64,000 bases of DNA, taken from contig NC_087379.1 of assembly GCF_963675165.1 (NCBI RefSeq), positions 1,802,201-1,866,200 of the forward strand. Reading direction: 5' to 3'. This DNA is from Halichondria panicea. Its lineage: Eukaryota > Porifera > Demospongiae > Suberitida > Halichondriidae. The notes below the pieces were generated by a model. The model had not been told where the DNA came from. It searched no databases and saw only the letters and a list, made by a program, of their open reading frames with translations. Positions 55,556 to 64,000 of this stretch are shown one piece after another. The stretch's first letter is position 1, and each line of letters starts with the position of its first letter. Position numbers and translations under genes: made by a program.

Positions 55556-57799
55556 TTACGAAAATATTTGCACTCTATTGTTACCATGATCACACACATA
55601 CACCACACCACACTGGTCTACTGCTATGCCATAAGGCTTGTTGAACTGTCCTGGTCCAGATCCCTCTGATCCAAACGACTTGAGAAACACTCCCTCACAT
55701 GTGAGCACTGAGACACGATTGTTCCCATTCTCCCCCACATACACCAGATCATCACTGTCCACACAGATGCTGGCAGGGAAGCTAAGTTCTCCATTTCCAC
55801 TGCCTGTCTTCCCAAACTGCCTCAGATAGCCACCATCGGGTGTGAAGACTTGCACTCGACAATTCGAATAATCAACCACATACACACAATCACTACGATC
55901 GGATGCAATGACCCAGGGAGAGCAAAACTGTCCATTACCACTGCCTTCACTGCCGAACTTGCTGGAGAAGGTGAGGTCAGAGTTTAAGATGTGTACACAG
56001 TTAGAACCAAAATCAGCCACATACACCTTCCCATTGATACTGTTGACATAAACACTAATCAGATAGTTAAACTGTCCAGGACCATCGCCATGACTACCAA
56101 CTGCTGCTATCAGGTCTCCTCTACGTGAGAACTTCAACAGTCGATAATTACCACTATCCACCACCAGAATGTTGTCATCACGGTCCACTCCCACACATTT
56201 CCCAACAGCTGTGACTCGAGTGTCTAATGTTCGCAGCTTGTGTCCTGTGGGGCTACACATCGAAATAATACCAGCATCGGCTTCAGCCACAATTATCTCC
56301 CCAGCTTGGTTGAGTGCCACTCCACAAGGTTTATTGAGATCATTGATAGTTTTGATAACAGTTCCTAGTTTATCGATCGGAGTCTTGACTGACACAGGGA
56401 ATGGACATCCTGCCACCTCCTCTCCACCCACTCTCACGATCAGCTCGCTGGCCCCGCCCACTGTCGGCTGGTAGGAGATCTCGTACTCTCCCTTCCCTCG
56501 TTCTTTCACAACACATTTTGTGGTTTCGTTCGTCAGCTTAGAGACAAGTTTGGCTTCAATGTTCAACAAATCCAAGCCAACAATTCGTTGTTTGGAATCT
56601 ATTGCATTCAGAATGGCAACAGGAAGAGGTTGGGTTGTCTTCATTCGTCTTGAGGGCACCACTTTCAATGCACAATAGTTAGTCACTTCTTTACTAGTAC
56701 AGATGTGAACTGAATCCTGACAAGCTTCAACAATTTGAGTAGAGTATGCAAAACAGGTGTTGGTTGTCTCACGAGGCTCTAGGGTGTTGGGGTCAAAGGT
56801 GTCCACCAGCTCTCTCACTTGCTTCACCACACCTTGCTTCATCTTGAGCACGTCTCCTGAAGACCCGGTACGAATGCTCTCTCTCACGAAATGCAGGCAG
56901 CTGTTACGTTGGGTTTGGAGGATCTCCACCTCCTCTCGCTGAGCAGAGAGGCTCTTGAGCTGTTGTTGTGTGTGGCCTTCCAACTCGGCCATAAGCTCCC
57001 CCTCACGAGCATACAGAGCTTGATGGATTTCATCGAATTTCGAGTGGATATTGGTCGCAATTTTTCCTCCTTGTTCAACAATTTCGGCATGTCGTCCATC
57101 TAGATTGACGAGAGCTGTGTTGGTGGCCTCTAGCTGTTTCTTAACGGGTCCCAGGGAGTCCAGGATCTCTTTCTTGTGGCTTTCAAAGGTGTCGGCAATC
57201 ACACAGTACTTGTGGTCTTTGTGTATTTGTACAATGCAGTGGGTACAGATCAGTTCTCCACAAGGTTCACAGTACAGCTTGAGGCTTTTGTTGTGTTTAG
57301 GGCAGCGAGGGGTCACCTTATTCGAAGAAACAAGACGAATCAAATCCCCCTCAACTTTTTCGATACTAACAAGTTCGTGATCTTTGAGCTCGTCCCATTC
57401 TTTGTGCATATCGGTACACTTCTCGCAGATGAACTTAGTGCATTGTCGGCAAAAGCTGGTGGCTTTACGATTGGTAACAGAACATTTCTCACAGGCCAAT
57501 TTCTGAGGCTCTTTCACCTTCTTGAGTGTTTCCTGGATGTCAAAGAGATGGTGTACATTGAAGGCAGCCTGGAGGCCACTCACACCAATGGGGGGTAGGG
57601 GGGTGGGCCGGCGACACTTGGGGCATTCCAGCTGGCCTTGTCGATTGTGGGCAACTATATCATCGAGACAATGTTGACAGTAGACGTGGAAACAGGAAAG
57701 CAGTCGAGGGTTGGTGTAGGGCTCCAGACAGACTAGGCATGACAGCTGGTCCTCCACTTTGGAGAGAGCTTCTTGAGCAGCACTCGGCCTCTCAGCCAT
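55556..57799 (-). CDS. TRIM-NHL protein: RING, two B-boxes, coiled coil, filamin repeat, NHL propeller
   Basis: An intronless gene of 747 residues, started at the ATG at 57799 (MAERPSAAQEALSKVEDQ). The RING has all eight ligands (C21, C24, C36, H38, C41, C44, C59, C62), so E3 ubiquitin ligase activity is expected. B-box 1 begins near residue 103 (CEKCSVTNRKATSFC) and B-box 2 near 167 (CPKHNKSLKLYCEPCGELIC). A coiled coil follows to about 330, then a filamin-type repeat (about 400-483, ending GGEEVAGCPFPVSV) and six or so NHL blades to the C-terminus. This is the layout of TRIM2/TRIM3/TRIM71-type proteins, which dimerise, ubiquitinate targets and may bind RNA. No lesion is seen. The NHL-only gene at 48.3 kb is its truncated paralog. 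Confidence 0.9.
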   Translation of the reverse strand: MAERPSAAQEALSKVEDQLSCLVCLEPYTNPRLLSCFHVYCQHCLDDIVAHNRQGQLECPKCRRPTPLPPIGVSGLQAAFNVHHLFDIQETLKKVKEPQKLACEKCSVTNRKATSFCRQCTKFICEKCTDMHKEWDELKDHELVSIEKVEGDLIRLVSSNKVTPRCPKHNKSLKLYCEPCGELICTHCIVQIHKDHKYCVIADTFESHKKEILDSLGPVKKQLEATNTALVNLDGRHAEIVEQGGKIATNIHSKFDEIHQALYAREGELMAELEGHTQQQLKSLSAQREEVEILQTQRNSCLHFVRESIRTGSSGDVLKMKQGVVKQVRELVDTFDPNTLEPRETTNTCFAYSTQIVEACQDSVHICTSKEVTNYCALKVVPSRRMKTTQPLPVAILNAIDSKQRIVGLDLLNIEAKLVSKLTNETTKCVVKERGKGEYEISYQPTVGGASELIVRVGGEEVAGCPFPVSVKTPIDKLGTVIKTINDLNKPCGVALNQAGEIIVAEADAGIISMCSPTGHKLRTLDTRVTAVGKCVGVDRDDNILVVDSGNYRLLKFSRRGDLIAAVGSHGDGPGQFNYLISVYVNSINGKVYVADFGSNCVHILNSDLTFSSKFGSEGSGNGQFCSPWVIASDRSDCVYVVDYSNCRVQVFTPDGGYLRQFGKTGSGNGELSFPASICVDSDDLVYVGENGNNRVSVLTCEGVFLKSFGSEGSGPGQFNKPYGIAVDQCGVVYVCDHGNNRVQIFS

Positions 57800-57849
57800 T
57801 GACACAAAACTGAGGGGGGAGAGAAAAGGATAACAATAGGCTAAAAAGG

Positions 57850-58400
57850 GGGCGTGTCAAGTTTTATAATAATAATAACAAAGAATTCAAGCAACAAAAA
57901 CTACAAACGAATGTATCAGAACATGTACAATAATTATGCTCACCTTTATAAAAGTGTTTAGTAGTAGAAAGAAAGCTTAAAGCTTGGCAAAAGCAGCTAT
58001 AGACTCACAGCTCTCATGCACAGTGACAGGTCAGGTGATGCATGCACAACAATATTCATAGGATCAAAGTATTGATTATGGTTAGACCATAATGGTACAC
58101 ACATACTTGTGGCTATATTGCCTAGCAACATTCTACACCCACTCTATTGCTAGCCCTCTGACCAGTTGCCTGAGATACAGACAACACACACTCATACAAT
58201 GTGACCCTCCATGTTAACAACACTCCATACCATGTTGAAATTGATCTCACATCATGCACCCATGCACACACGCAAGATCACAAAATATATTCAAATTCAT
58301 CATAATACAAAAATCAGCATACATACATACATACATGCGGATGATATTATTATAATCTCTATGTGTATAATTATGTTAGAATACTCTTAATTGGGTCCAT
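57850..58400. other. Upstream region of TRIM-NHL gene, duplicated block
   Basis: The stretch 57990-58290 matches 49440-49740 upstream of the NHL-only gene (CAGTGACAGGTCAGGTGATG, ATGCACAACAATATTCATAG, CTAGCAACATTCTACACCC). It may carry promoter elements shared by both genes. Confidence 0.5.
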
Positions 58401-58649
58401 GAGATGCATGGCTGAGTGGACTCCATTGCCCCACCCACTCACACCACCGGCCTTCTCTTGTGGTCGAGATATTTACGTATCAAAACTTTTGTTGCTATAA
58501 TGACAAAATCCAGTGTTGAAGGGATGAGCAATATATACAAGCTCAACAATGCACCAGGAGATACCCAGCGAGACAGAGACGCTTGGCAAAAAAGAAAACC
58601 AAGGAACCAAAACAAACAAAGATAGATTTTCCACCACGCACAAGATTCC

Positions 58650-59415
58650 CAATGTAATCGTCCATAATCACGATCTCTGAACATTGAACAACAACACTAC
58701 TCAGTAAAGGACTCTCCTTCACACCAACCCCTAACATTAATAATACTGTACAATATCCCCACCACTACGTCAATACAATGAGTTCACAAGATCACTTAGA
58801 TAAATCTACACACACGCAGACGAATGAAATTGTTACCGAAATCGAATTATGTAACTTACACTCAAGTATATTCACGAATGCCCACTTTAGAAGCGTACAT
58901 TGTTGACCAAACAAGAACAAAATTGGACGACAAACTACCACGTACTCATATTTAACCAAACAACATCTAACCTGAACAAACACACGATATGCCCTCGCCA
59001 AACTAAAAAAACAAAGAACCGATAAAACCAGCTGACACAAATCTTGGCATAGATACGGACGACTACATATGCTCTCTTGTACTCTGTGACCAAAGTACGT
59101 ACAGATTAACACAACAACACCAACTCAAGATATAGAACATCAACTACAAGAAACCACCAGACATTTTTCACCACAACTAAACGCAATACACAAAAACCTC
59201 AAAAAAATAATGCTTACTTCCCAACCTCAAAAATACACAACCTCCCAAGTTCTACGGAATACCCAAAATCCACAAAAAATGTACGACACTCCCCCGGTAT
59301 GACCAATAATTTCCCATTCTAATTCCATGCTCTCCCCTTCTGCCCACTTCATCGATCACGTACTACAACCACTCGCACGCTATTACACAGATTACCTACC
59401 AAACTAAAGTCTATT
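58650..59415 (+). pseudogene. Degenerate reverse-transcriptase relic
   Basis: Plus-strand pieces in changing frames read LLSKGLSFTPTPNINNT (about 58697), then, near 59255-59410, YGIPKIHKKC-like sequence, TPPV, PIISHSNSMLSPSAHFIDHV and LQPLARYYTDYL, the start of a reverse transcriptase as in Penelope-like or related elements (LSKGL-F-PTP, then PKIHK, then RPIIS). Many stops and shifts are present, and the catalytic YxDD is not seen. It lies in the middle of the right-hand block and has no counterpart in the left block. Confidence 0.65.
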
Positions 59416-59419
59416 TGCG

Positions 59420-60320
59420 TTGAGTTCGACCCCGGAAGTTATGTGGTCAATTATGGATTCATTTATACTTTATGCCGTGGTGGACAAGCATCAGTGCCTG
59501 GGACTCTACATGGAGTATGTTTAGCTGGTTGGAGCTTACCAGAGTATAGATACAAGCGCTTTTTAACAAGGAATCCAATTTCACTGAAGTATGACAAAGT
59601 TATAAGAACTTTATGAAGGTCAAACTCAACACAAACTGACCTTTAATTATAGCTTATTTTGACTAATGGCAAATCCAACCAAGGTTAGACATACCCCATT
59701 TCCAAACACACACACACACATGCACACACTCAAGTAATTAGCAAATCCACATTGTCAGAAGATTAGATCTTACACTGATTGTACACATAGCTATACAAGC
59801 CACAAAACATGCACCTAAACCGAAGATGATACACAGATATGGGAATCACATGAGCCTAAACACAATCGTCATGGTATTAAAATTAGCTGCAAAGAAAGAA
59901 CATCCTCAAAATGGAGAGAAAGATTCTAACGTTGTCACGTGGGTTACATTTTGCTCTTCTGACTACTACATCAAACAATAGTATGATCTTTGGGCATTCA
60001 ATTTCAACGATTTTCTAATATTCTGTAATGATATACCTTTTAAAAATGTTGCCGTCAAAGTTCAAATTATTTTGAGCTACAAAACTAATTTGGACACAAC
60101 CATAGATAATAGCTGATGGTCCAAGGCCGAAAAATTACACCAAAGAAATTTGGGATTGAAGCACATCATTTGAAAGTCTCTTTCTAAGCAATTAAAAATT
60201 TTGACATTGGATCAACGGTACTAAAGTTATGATAATGTGTTTAACTACCCCCTCCCCTCAAGAAGAGTACGTTAGATCTTTAATGGTTACTAAAGCACCC
60301 TAACTACAAACAAATGTACT
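59420..60320. other. Intergenic part of the right duplicated block
   Basis: The stretch 59760-59970 matches segments at 49.93-50.01 and 51.12-51.24 kb, and 60000-60230 is a copy of the GGTCCAAGGCCGAAAAAT dispersed repeat. A small palindrome at 60322-60355 (AGCCTCG and CGAGGCT arms around CACCGGCCTACCCTGGG) resembles the tips of the TIR transposon at 52.3 kb brought together. Confidence 0.5.
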
Positions 60321-60469
60321 AGCCTCGTTCACCGGCCTACCCTGGGATCGAGGCTATAATTATATGTACATGACATAATTATGTACAGTACATGACCTTG
60401 CAGTATTGACCCTAAACACACACCTGGGTACATACTGTCAAGGAGGTCATGATGAACAAACACTAACCT

Positions 60470-60590
60470 GAGGAGATATAGGTTCTCCCTGGAGAGTACG
60501 GAGGGCAGGTACTGGTTGGAGGAGGCCGTGAGAACAGCTGCACCAGACACACCTCCTCCGAGTCTCACACACTAGAGCTGCACAACAGAC
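60470..60590 (-). other. Duplicated exon-like segment, copy B
   Basis: The same segment as 54580-54700 (VCLVQLFSRPPP region; GTTAGTG donor). The bases before it differ and change the frame. Here it follows directly after the FARSB exon that ends at 60595, so it is joined to unrelated sequence. Confidence 0.35.
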
Positions 60591-60594
60591 AAAC

Positions 60595-61300
60595 CAGGAT
60601 GGAGCATGCCCAGTTTCCCGATCACCTTCCCACGTACACACACCTCTGCACAACGGCCCGGGAAATAGGTAGAGTCTGTGGAGTGTGTGTGCAGGGGAGG
60701 GGGCGGTAAACACAAGCAGTGCAGAAGTGTGGGCAGTGAGCAAGTGTAGTTGTAGGAATTAATTTTCTGGCAAAATAATCTTCCAGTGGATTCAACACAT
60801 ATATACAGTTCAAAAAACCTCACGGCCACTAATTTCCATCAAACTGGACTGAATGCATACCGTACGGGTAGAAAATTTCGAGGGTGTAAATTTTCGTGCA
60901 ATTCAATATTCTGTCTTATTTGGAAAATTTCGCGGGTAATAAATTTCGTGGAGTTAGGGTGTGTCACTATCTCGCATGCGTAAACAAAGCCTTTCGCGGG
61001 TTTTAATTTTCGTGTTCTGCAGCCACCCACGAAAAACGCGAAATTAAAAACACCTCGAATTTTCTACCCGTACGGTATATAGTAGTTCCTTCACAAGTCC
61101 CTAACACACATACACATGCAGCTGTGCTTATGCAACCCTCACCTTCAGCTGCCTTGAGGAAGTATCCATTGACATCTTTGGTGAAAAAAACCTCCGGCAG
61201 CTGCATGACACGGTCCAGTAGTCCATGGATCACTTCAAACCCGGGGGTACGACTATAATATACACTGCACACAACCGACGATGGTTCCGTGTTCCCACAT
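60595..61300 (-). pseudogene. FARSB: FARSB fragment: two exons of phenylalanyl-tRNA synthetase beta
   Basis: The exon 61300-61143 reads VVCSVYYSRTPGFEVIHGLL, DRVMQLPEVFF and GYFLKAAEG. The exon 60675-60595 reads YFPGRCAEVCVRGKVIGKLG, MLHPG. Together, in phase 1 across a normal GT/AG intron, they match the near-C-terminal part of the cytosolic Phe-tRNA synthetase beta subunit (GFEIIHGLLDRIMQLL and [20 protein letters not shown]). The intron holds a 216-bp MITE. No upstream FARSB exons are present, and an unrelated segment follows, so this is a gene fragment although its two exons are unbroken. Confidence 0.85.
60860..61075. mobile_element. MITE with TA target duplication in FARSB intron
   Basis: The ends CCGTACGGGTAGAAAATTTC and GAATTTTCTACCCGTACGG mirror each other and are flanked by TA. 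The internal TTTCGCGGGT and CACGAAAA recur in mirror image. It is related to the CCGTATAGC family. Confidence 0.9.
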
Positions 61301-61889
61301 CTACAGCATAGGACACACAAATTAGTGAGCTTTGGCACTGCGAGCAATTAGCGGTTTTAACACACTTTAATTATATACATACAATAGTGCTTTCTCAGAG
61401 CTACAGAATGCGTCTTTGAGTTTCAGGACGTTCCTAACACAAGTTATGGCCTCTAAAAGATAGCTCTAAAATAAACTTGATTTTTAAACAGGCATTAACT
61501 TTAATACCGTTGACCGTTGATCCAATGTAAAAAATTTTATGATTTTCAGAAAGTTTAGAAAGATACCTTTCAAATCATGTATTTCGATCCGAAATTTCGT
61601 TGGGGCCCTAATTTGTTATTTTTCGGCCTTGGACCATGGGCTATTCATGATATGGCCAAGTTGGCAAACAGTTTTACTCTCTCCAATATGAACTTTGATG
61701 GTACCATTTGAAAGGTCTCTTTCTAAGCTTACATGTACACAAAATTATAAAATCATTGAAATTGGATCCACATCATTCAAATTATAGCAGCTGAAAGATA
61801 GCTCTGAAAACAGGCCTGATTCTGAAAAAACACCCACGCCTTCCCCCAGAAAACAGAATATTAATTAATGTCAGCACTTGCGTCTCACA

Positions 61890-62561
61890 AAAATGCTTAC
61901 CTTGCAAATGGTCCTAGCCAAAGCAAATCTCATTCCTCTATGGAGTGAACCCCAGACCAGCCAGAATACAGCCAGCTCTGTGAGTGAGTGAGCACAGTGG
62001 GTAATATGGTACTTGATCTACTGCGTACAGTTACCTTGCTGGTGCTTTGTCAGTGTCTATCTCCTGTAGTCAAAGGTATACCTCAGCCAGCTCATCAGAA
62101 GCGCTACACATACAGAGGGAGGGGCATATGAAAGGTAAATAAAGTACTGAAAATAAGTACTGAAAATTAATATGCACACAAACCATAAATCATACAAATG
62201 CTCACTAGCAGTCAAACACACAGGACACTATACACACTAGGACACCTACATACTGCATGGTAACCCTAATTATAGCTGGATACCAATATGGTAGTTCTTT
62301 TCATTTGTAATTTTACTATACTTAAAACACCCACCCCTGGTACACAGAGCTGCCTGCTGCTGTGTCCTTGTCCCCTGAGGCCAGTAGCTCCCCCTCTCTA
62401 GCGAGCAGCTGCACTCTCTCAGTGTCACACTCGAGTACACTATCAAGTGCTAGTGTGTTGTCCCCGGTGACCTCTTGCTCCACGTGTAGTACACTCACAC
62501 CAGCTGGTAGACACAGCTCACGACACGCCATAGAGCGGAGGAGGGTGGACTTGCCAACACC
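61890..62561 (-). pseudogene. ABCF3: ABCF3 fragment, disabled
   Basis: Three minus-strand exons match the first ATP-binding cassette of ABCF3, a cytosolic ABC-F ATPase linked to translation. The exon 62561 to about 62342 has GVGKSTLLRSM (Walker A end) and VSVLHVEQEVTGDNTLALDS. The exon of about 62097-62033 has SDELAEVYL, a stop, then LQEIDTDKAPAR. The last (about 61985-61895) has CILAGLGFTP joined directly to MRFALAR, with about a dozen residues containing the ABC signature deleted. The stop and the deletion disable it, and no more of the gene is present. Confidence 0.85.
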
Positions 62562-62689
62562 TGCACGTGTGTGAGGGGGTGTGGTTAGGGCAGGGGAGAG
62601 ATATGTATCACTACAAGTATGCTAGCTGCATGGTTAGATTTGTGACACTATGTCTGGTTTAATGCTCAACCTGTGGGTGGGTGGGAGTG

Positions 62690-63200
62690 TGTGTGTGGTT
62701 GGGCATGGGAGTGTGTGTGGATCAAGGGTGTGTGGGTGGCATATACGTAATCATTAAAAATTATTTATTGCAGTGCACTATAACTATTGGACGCTGGAAT
62801 TCACCGAATAATAATTATTAAGCCATGTTACAATTATTTTTAGGCCTTGCATTTAATTACACCAAGCTTAATTAACTATTGACTGTAACTCACGTCACAG
62901 CTTGCACCAGTATCCCCCCTCCCCTACACACACACAGTAGGTACACTGACCAAAAGAAGCAACCTTGAGGGGAGCTCAGAGTGAAGTTGACGTTGACTCC
63001 AGTGCTGGAGGGGAAGGGAAGTAAAACCTTCAGCTTCCCCAGAGAGCTGGCTTTATGAAGGAGCAAATGAGTGTGCATGAGGACCGTGGCTGCTATCAAG
63101 GCTGCCTACATCTTGATATCTGAAAGTATAGGAGAGATAGTTCATAGCTTTCAGTGAGTGGCTTTCTGATCTCTGACCCCATGCAACACCCCCGCATCTT
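62690..63200. repeat. Right copy of the segment carrying the empty transposon site
   Basis: It matches 52.13-52.32 and 53.41-53.68 kb (GCAGTGCACTATAACTATTG, GGACGCTGGAATTCACCGA, CCAGTATCCCCCCTCCCC). At about 62892-62902 ACTCACGTCACAGCTTGCAC is continuous where the left block holds the 1.09-kb transposon. Confidence 0.85.
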
Positions 63201-63302
63201 GAGCAGCCCCTCCCCCACTTTGTTTGCAGAATAAGGTAAAAAATATGTCTTCATAATATTTATTCTTTACATAATAACACACTCATGCACCAATGCTAAG
63301 AC

Positions 63303-63530
63303 TCAGAGTCCAATTGTTTGATGTGGTGTAGCACAGTGTCCATGGAGGGTCTGTCCTGAGGGGACACAGGAGGTGATGAGTGGGTGGAGCTCCCGCCATA
63401 CACCTTCCATACTCGATAGCAGACCAAGAAATACAGCAGCTTCAAGAAATCTGGCATTCACCACTTCACAAGCAAGCACTCCAAAACTCTTCACATCATC
63501 TTTGTCCATGCACGAGACTGTGGGGGGAGG
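63303..63530 (-). pseudogene. Protein kinase C-terminal fragment, copy B
   Basis: After a CCCCCACAG acceptor the frame reads SCMDKDDVKSFGVLACEV and VNARF, the D-x-SFGVL-E motif of kinase subdomain IX. Further on, a frameshift leads into DRPSMDTVLHHIKQLDSES in another frame. No other kinase motifs are present. It is more complete at its start than copy A. Confidence 0.6.
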
Positions 63531-63748
63531 GAAAATTGGTTCAGGAAGTTGATCACATAAAAGTAACACAATCTTGATTTGCTATTTCATACCAAATCTC
63601 ATTCTCTATACTCTCAAGCAAGTCCTCTCCTTTTTTCTCCTAAAATATACAACCCGTGGCTAATCATGCATGTGCGTACATATTAACTATTATACACTTC
63701 TACAAAATCTAGCACAGATATCTGAGAATCTAATCTACCTGATTGGGG

Positions 63749-63793
63749 CAAGTTGGGTCGTCGCCCGATGAAACCGGGTCACGACCCAACTTG
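63749..63793. repeat. Hairpin, CAAGTTGGGTCGT arms
   Basis: CAAGTTGGGTCGT and ACGACCCAACTTG are perfect 13-bp arms; the inside CGCCCGA/CCGGG can extend the stem. It lies about 70 bp beyond the tRNA-like unit on the minus strand and could be the tail of the same SINE. Confidence 0.75.
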
Positions 63794-63861
63794 ATTATGT
63801 ACTTGACAGAAGCATGATGTATTTAAAAGTTAGGGAAATTACTTAAAGAAAGGAAGAAAAG

Positions 63862-63938
63862 TCCTCAGAAGGGAATCGAACCCACACCTTATCTATCATT
63901 TGATCTTCTAAGCCACCACCCTAACCACTAAGCCACAC
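63862..63938 (-). ncRNA. tRNA-derived SINE head or tRNA pseudogene
   Basis: The minus strand has TGGCTTAGTGGTTAGG (A box) and GGTTCGATTCC (B box), spaced as in tRNA genes and followed by a TTTTC terminator-like run. The acceptor stem does not pair and the T stem is only partly paired, so a working tRNA is unlikely. Confidence 0.55.
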
Positions 63939-64000
63939 TTATTATGCTTATATAATTATTTGTATTACCAGAATAATCCATGTACAAGCCTATGTAGCTG

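Overview
The window is eukaryotic and almost certainly from a compact, AT-rich invertebrate genome. A demosponge is the best guess. This is inference from the gene content: TRIM-NHL and NHL proteins, a small LRAT-domain family, death domains, an astacin-like protease, a homeodomain-like/HMG-box gene, short introns with GT/AG borders, and very many short inverted-repeat elements and gene relics. No species can be assigned from the sequence alone.

Layout. At 0.3-3.4 kb there is a minus-strand multi-exon gene with a homeodomain-like first exon and an HMG-box-like middle. It contains a near-perfect inverted duplication of one exon. At 3.6-9.5 kb lies a tandem and nested repeat array built from a GC-rich hairpin module, a TTTG microsatellite and two longer modules that each carry a consensus 5' splice donor in the minus orientation. 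An inverted copy sits at 20.4-21.8 kb. At 9.9 kb there is a death-domain 3' exon, at 10.5-11.2 kb a fold-back element holding a dead Tc1-like transposase start, and at 13.9-15.9 kb a five-exon gene fusing a beta-grasp-like N-terminus to an astacin-like metalloprotease. The stretch 16-20 kb is nearly empty.

At 23.5-26.9 kb and 40.2-43.7 kb lie two copies of one duplicated block: the first eight exons of BBS2, with different disabling lesions in each copy, next to the 3' end of a flavin amine oxidase gene. Only the second block keeps the whole oxidase (43.5-45.1 kb). Between them is a plus-strand LRAT-domain cluster with two intact intronless genes (31.6 and 35.2 kb), one fragment joined to a retroelement (27.8 kb), a frameshifted pseudogene (30.0 kb), two short relics (20.2 and 36.3 kb) and an orphan copy of the LRAT promoter (39.3 kb). 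A second death-domain exon lies at 33.8 kb.

The right third is two diverged copies of a large block. One copy has an NHL-only gene (48.3-49.2 kb). The other has a full RING/B-box/coiled-coil/filamin/NHL protein (55.6-57.8 kb). The short gene looks like an internal deletion of the long one. Around them lie same-strand fragments of unrelated genes: NUP210, FARSB, ABCF3 and a protein kinase tail (twice), plus a degenerate reverse transcriptase. A transposon at 52.3-53.4 kb has perfect 85-bp terminal inverted repeats and a duplicated target site, and the paralogous block preserves its empty site.

No pathway links the genes. The apparently intact coding units are the protease, two LRAT-domain enzymes, the amine oxidase, the TRIM-NHL protein and the NHL-only protein. 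The rest is dominated by segmental duplication, gene decay and mobile elements.
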